Below, in pieces: positions 62,385-64,000 of a stretch of DNA of 64,000 nt. Each line of letters starts with the position of its first letter. The first letter of the stretch is position 1. Source of the stretch: Mangifera indica (Eukaryota > Streptophyta > Magnoliopsida > Sapindales > Anacardiaceae); assembly GCF_011075055.1 (NCBI RefSeq), contig NC_058145.1:4807228-4871227 (forward strand), written 5' to 3'. The translations under genes were made by a program, and so were the position numbers. The notes under the pieces are model-generated. The model was given only the letters and a program-made list of their open reading frames with translations. It was not told the DNA's origin and ran no database searches.

Positions 62385-62990
62385 TGTAAGATTTACTTTT
62401 ACATAAACGAATAAAATCATCAATGCATAGGATCAATGCGTAGACTATAAAATATTGAATTAAAAAATTGTTGTGTTATAGGAATACTTGATATGTCATG
62501 CACTCTGAATCTATCAATTTTCTGAAATTACCTGTATTGGAGTGACATATCTTCCTTCTCCTCCCTTGAAATCTCTCCGAATGACAACTTTCAATAGATA
62601 AACTCGTTATGTTATGGCTTTAGATAAACGACCTAACTAATATATAGTAGGTTATTGGACCTTTCTATCAAAGGTTTAATAAATTTTAAGACTCACATTG
62701 ATATCGTCTACCTGAATCATAACTTTTTAAATATATTAGGTTTATCTTTATTTATCACTTGTACTCATCTGTAAATTATAACTCAGTTTAATGGATAAAT
62801 TTGTTATGTTATGGTTTCAGAGAAGGAAAATCACCAATGTATCGTTATATAGTAGGTTATTAGACCTCAATTTTACTAAATCAAAATTATAATTAATGTT
62901 AACCCAAGTAAAAAATAAAATAAAATTCTGACAATGATCATTCCGTGTTCCTCAAATTGAATGCTATAGGTCTAATGGTTGAAATACTCC
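62385..62990 (-). mobile_element. 5' LTR of a minus-strand copia-like element
   Basis: It ends (minus strand) AAAGTAAATCTTACA two bases before the primer-binding site. It contains two copies of a GTTATGTTATGGTTT-type block followed by TATATAGTAGGTTATT and GACCT (62607-62661 and 62798-62867). The outer edge could not be placed. Confidence 0.45.
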
Positions 62991-62999
62991 ACATAGAAT

Positions 63000-64000
63000 C
63001 AGTGGATTCATGGTAAAAATCCCTATAGGGATCCAACGGTTTTATTTTTATTTTTGTGAGTAAGTTGGGGATTAAATTAGAGTTACCAACTCAGGATAAC
63101 TGAAGATATTATTAGATCGGAACCTCTAGAAAATAGGATGACGTAATATGAAGATGTAAGGGGTACACGATCACAGAAGGTTTTGCAGAAATTGTTGTAG
63201 GTAGAATTGTTTTGAAATATGCATCAGGTGAGAGAGAGAGAGAGAGAGAGAGCAAATTCTGGCATTGCATGGGATAAAGATGAAGGTAAATCCCGGGAAT
63301 CAGGTTGAGAATGACAGTACAGCATGTGAATTTCAGCTCGTGAAAGTCTCAAATGTTGAGGTGCTCTGTTCAACTCATTTTACTCTCTTTCAGAATCCAA
63401 TGAAAACACACTACACTGTCCCTGTAACACATCCGTTCAATCACTTCAACTCTTTTTTTTTTTTTTTTTGTTTTGGGTTAAGAAGAAGGGAAGAAAAATG
63501 GATAAAACTTTGTTTGGCTACAGTTAATGAGCATATGTGAGAAGTAAATAGGCATGAAACCGCTGAGGTGGCAAGCTTAAAATGCTCCTACATTGACCAT
63601 TAATTAATTTGGTTTTTTTGTGATTGTGAAACCAAAATTCTTCATTCGTTAACCCACGTTGTTATATGGTCCGTGACTATTATTAACTGAGCAGGCTGCT
63701 ACTACTACAACTGTCGCACCATAAAACTAAATCCTAATGTTATTGGACTGGTAATGTTTTATTTTCAGAAATGAATCGATGCTACTCATGTAAGGCCAAA
63801 ACTTTATACTGTTCAATGACACGGCTAGGGTTCTTAAGTTTTAGCTCTAAAGTCTTATTTTTTTTTATAAACACTATCACCAAACTCAATTTTTACTTTT
63901 ATTTTTAAGTACAACGTTAACCCATGTTCCAAAAGTTGACGTATAATAAAGAGGAATTCTTGCTTTCTAAGACAATTAAATAAGAGTAGATTTCTCAAAT
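63000..64000. other. Non-coding edge of the window
   Basis: No gene is supported. The plus frame 63265-63540 runs into a long T-run and has no signature. Less AT-rich than the surroundings and free of recognised transposon ends, so it could be the flank of a host gene beyond the window. Confidence 0.4.
63230..63252 (+). repeat. (GA)n microsatellite
   Basis: 23 bases of uninterrupted GA dinucleotides. Confidence 0.95.

Noticed and set aside
1..64000. tRNA, rRNA or organellar inserts
   Set aside because: No cloverleaf-like segment, rRNA block or organelle gene was recognised by eye. A tRNA scan would be needed to exclude small ones.

Overview
The window looks like gene-poor, transposon-dense nuclear DNA of a dicot-like flowering plant. 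It is AT-rich, has no bacterial operons, and consists almost entirely of plant Ty1/copia and Ty3/gypsy retrotransposons, Mutator-like (MULE) DNA transposons, MITEs and solo LTRs in many stages of decay. Only one short open frame, at 25641-25841, looks like a possible host gene. Boundaries and homologies were read by eye from the sequence; no database search was possible.

Region by region. 1-4350 is the minus-strand body of a decayed copia element (Copia-1) whose integrase is split by an AACCG-rich MITE. 4870-6650 is a second minus-strand copia fragment (Copia-2). 7845-9474 is the plus-strand 3' half of a third copia (Copia-3), followed by two LTRs of one family. The second of these LTRs (10712-14645) was entered by a gypsy-type solo LTR and by a Mutator-type MITE. 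14777-20559 is a gypsy element with a large internal deletion, and 21230-22890 is a related LTR fragment. 22891-28061 is mostly unassigned and includes the candidate gene. 28071-34912 is a nearly complete MULE with an exact 9-bp target-site duplication (TSD) and a recognisable transposase; a 953-bp MITE with related ends sits inside it, also with an exact 9-bp TSD. 35470-38420 holds a diverged inverted duplication, a Tourist-like MITE and other TIR debris. 40355-49559 is a 9.2-kb MULE with an exact 9-bp TSD, long terminal inverted repeats full of ~20-bp repeats, a MuDR-type transposase on the minus strand and a convergent DUF1985/ULP1-protease gene on the plus strand. That is the architecture known from Kaonashi-type plant MULEs. 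49813-57135 is a stack of LTR fragments and solo LTRs (copia, gypsy, Sirevirus-like). 57136-64000 is mostly unassigned retroelement debris, with a hAT-like element containing a long hairpin and, at 62371, a decayed copia primer-binding site.

How the parts relate. The 6.8-kb MULE is the plausible source of transposase for the related MITEs at 12756, 31922 and 38116, because their ends share the same start. In the 9.2-kb MULE the transposase and the ULP1-like protease travelled together, but both reading frames are now broken and two of three transposase catalytic positions are substituted. Nesting gives relative ages: the copia LTRs and bodies are oldest, and the solo LTRs and MULE insertions with exact TSDs are younger.
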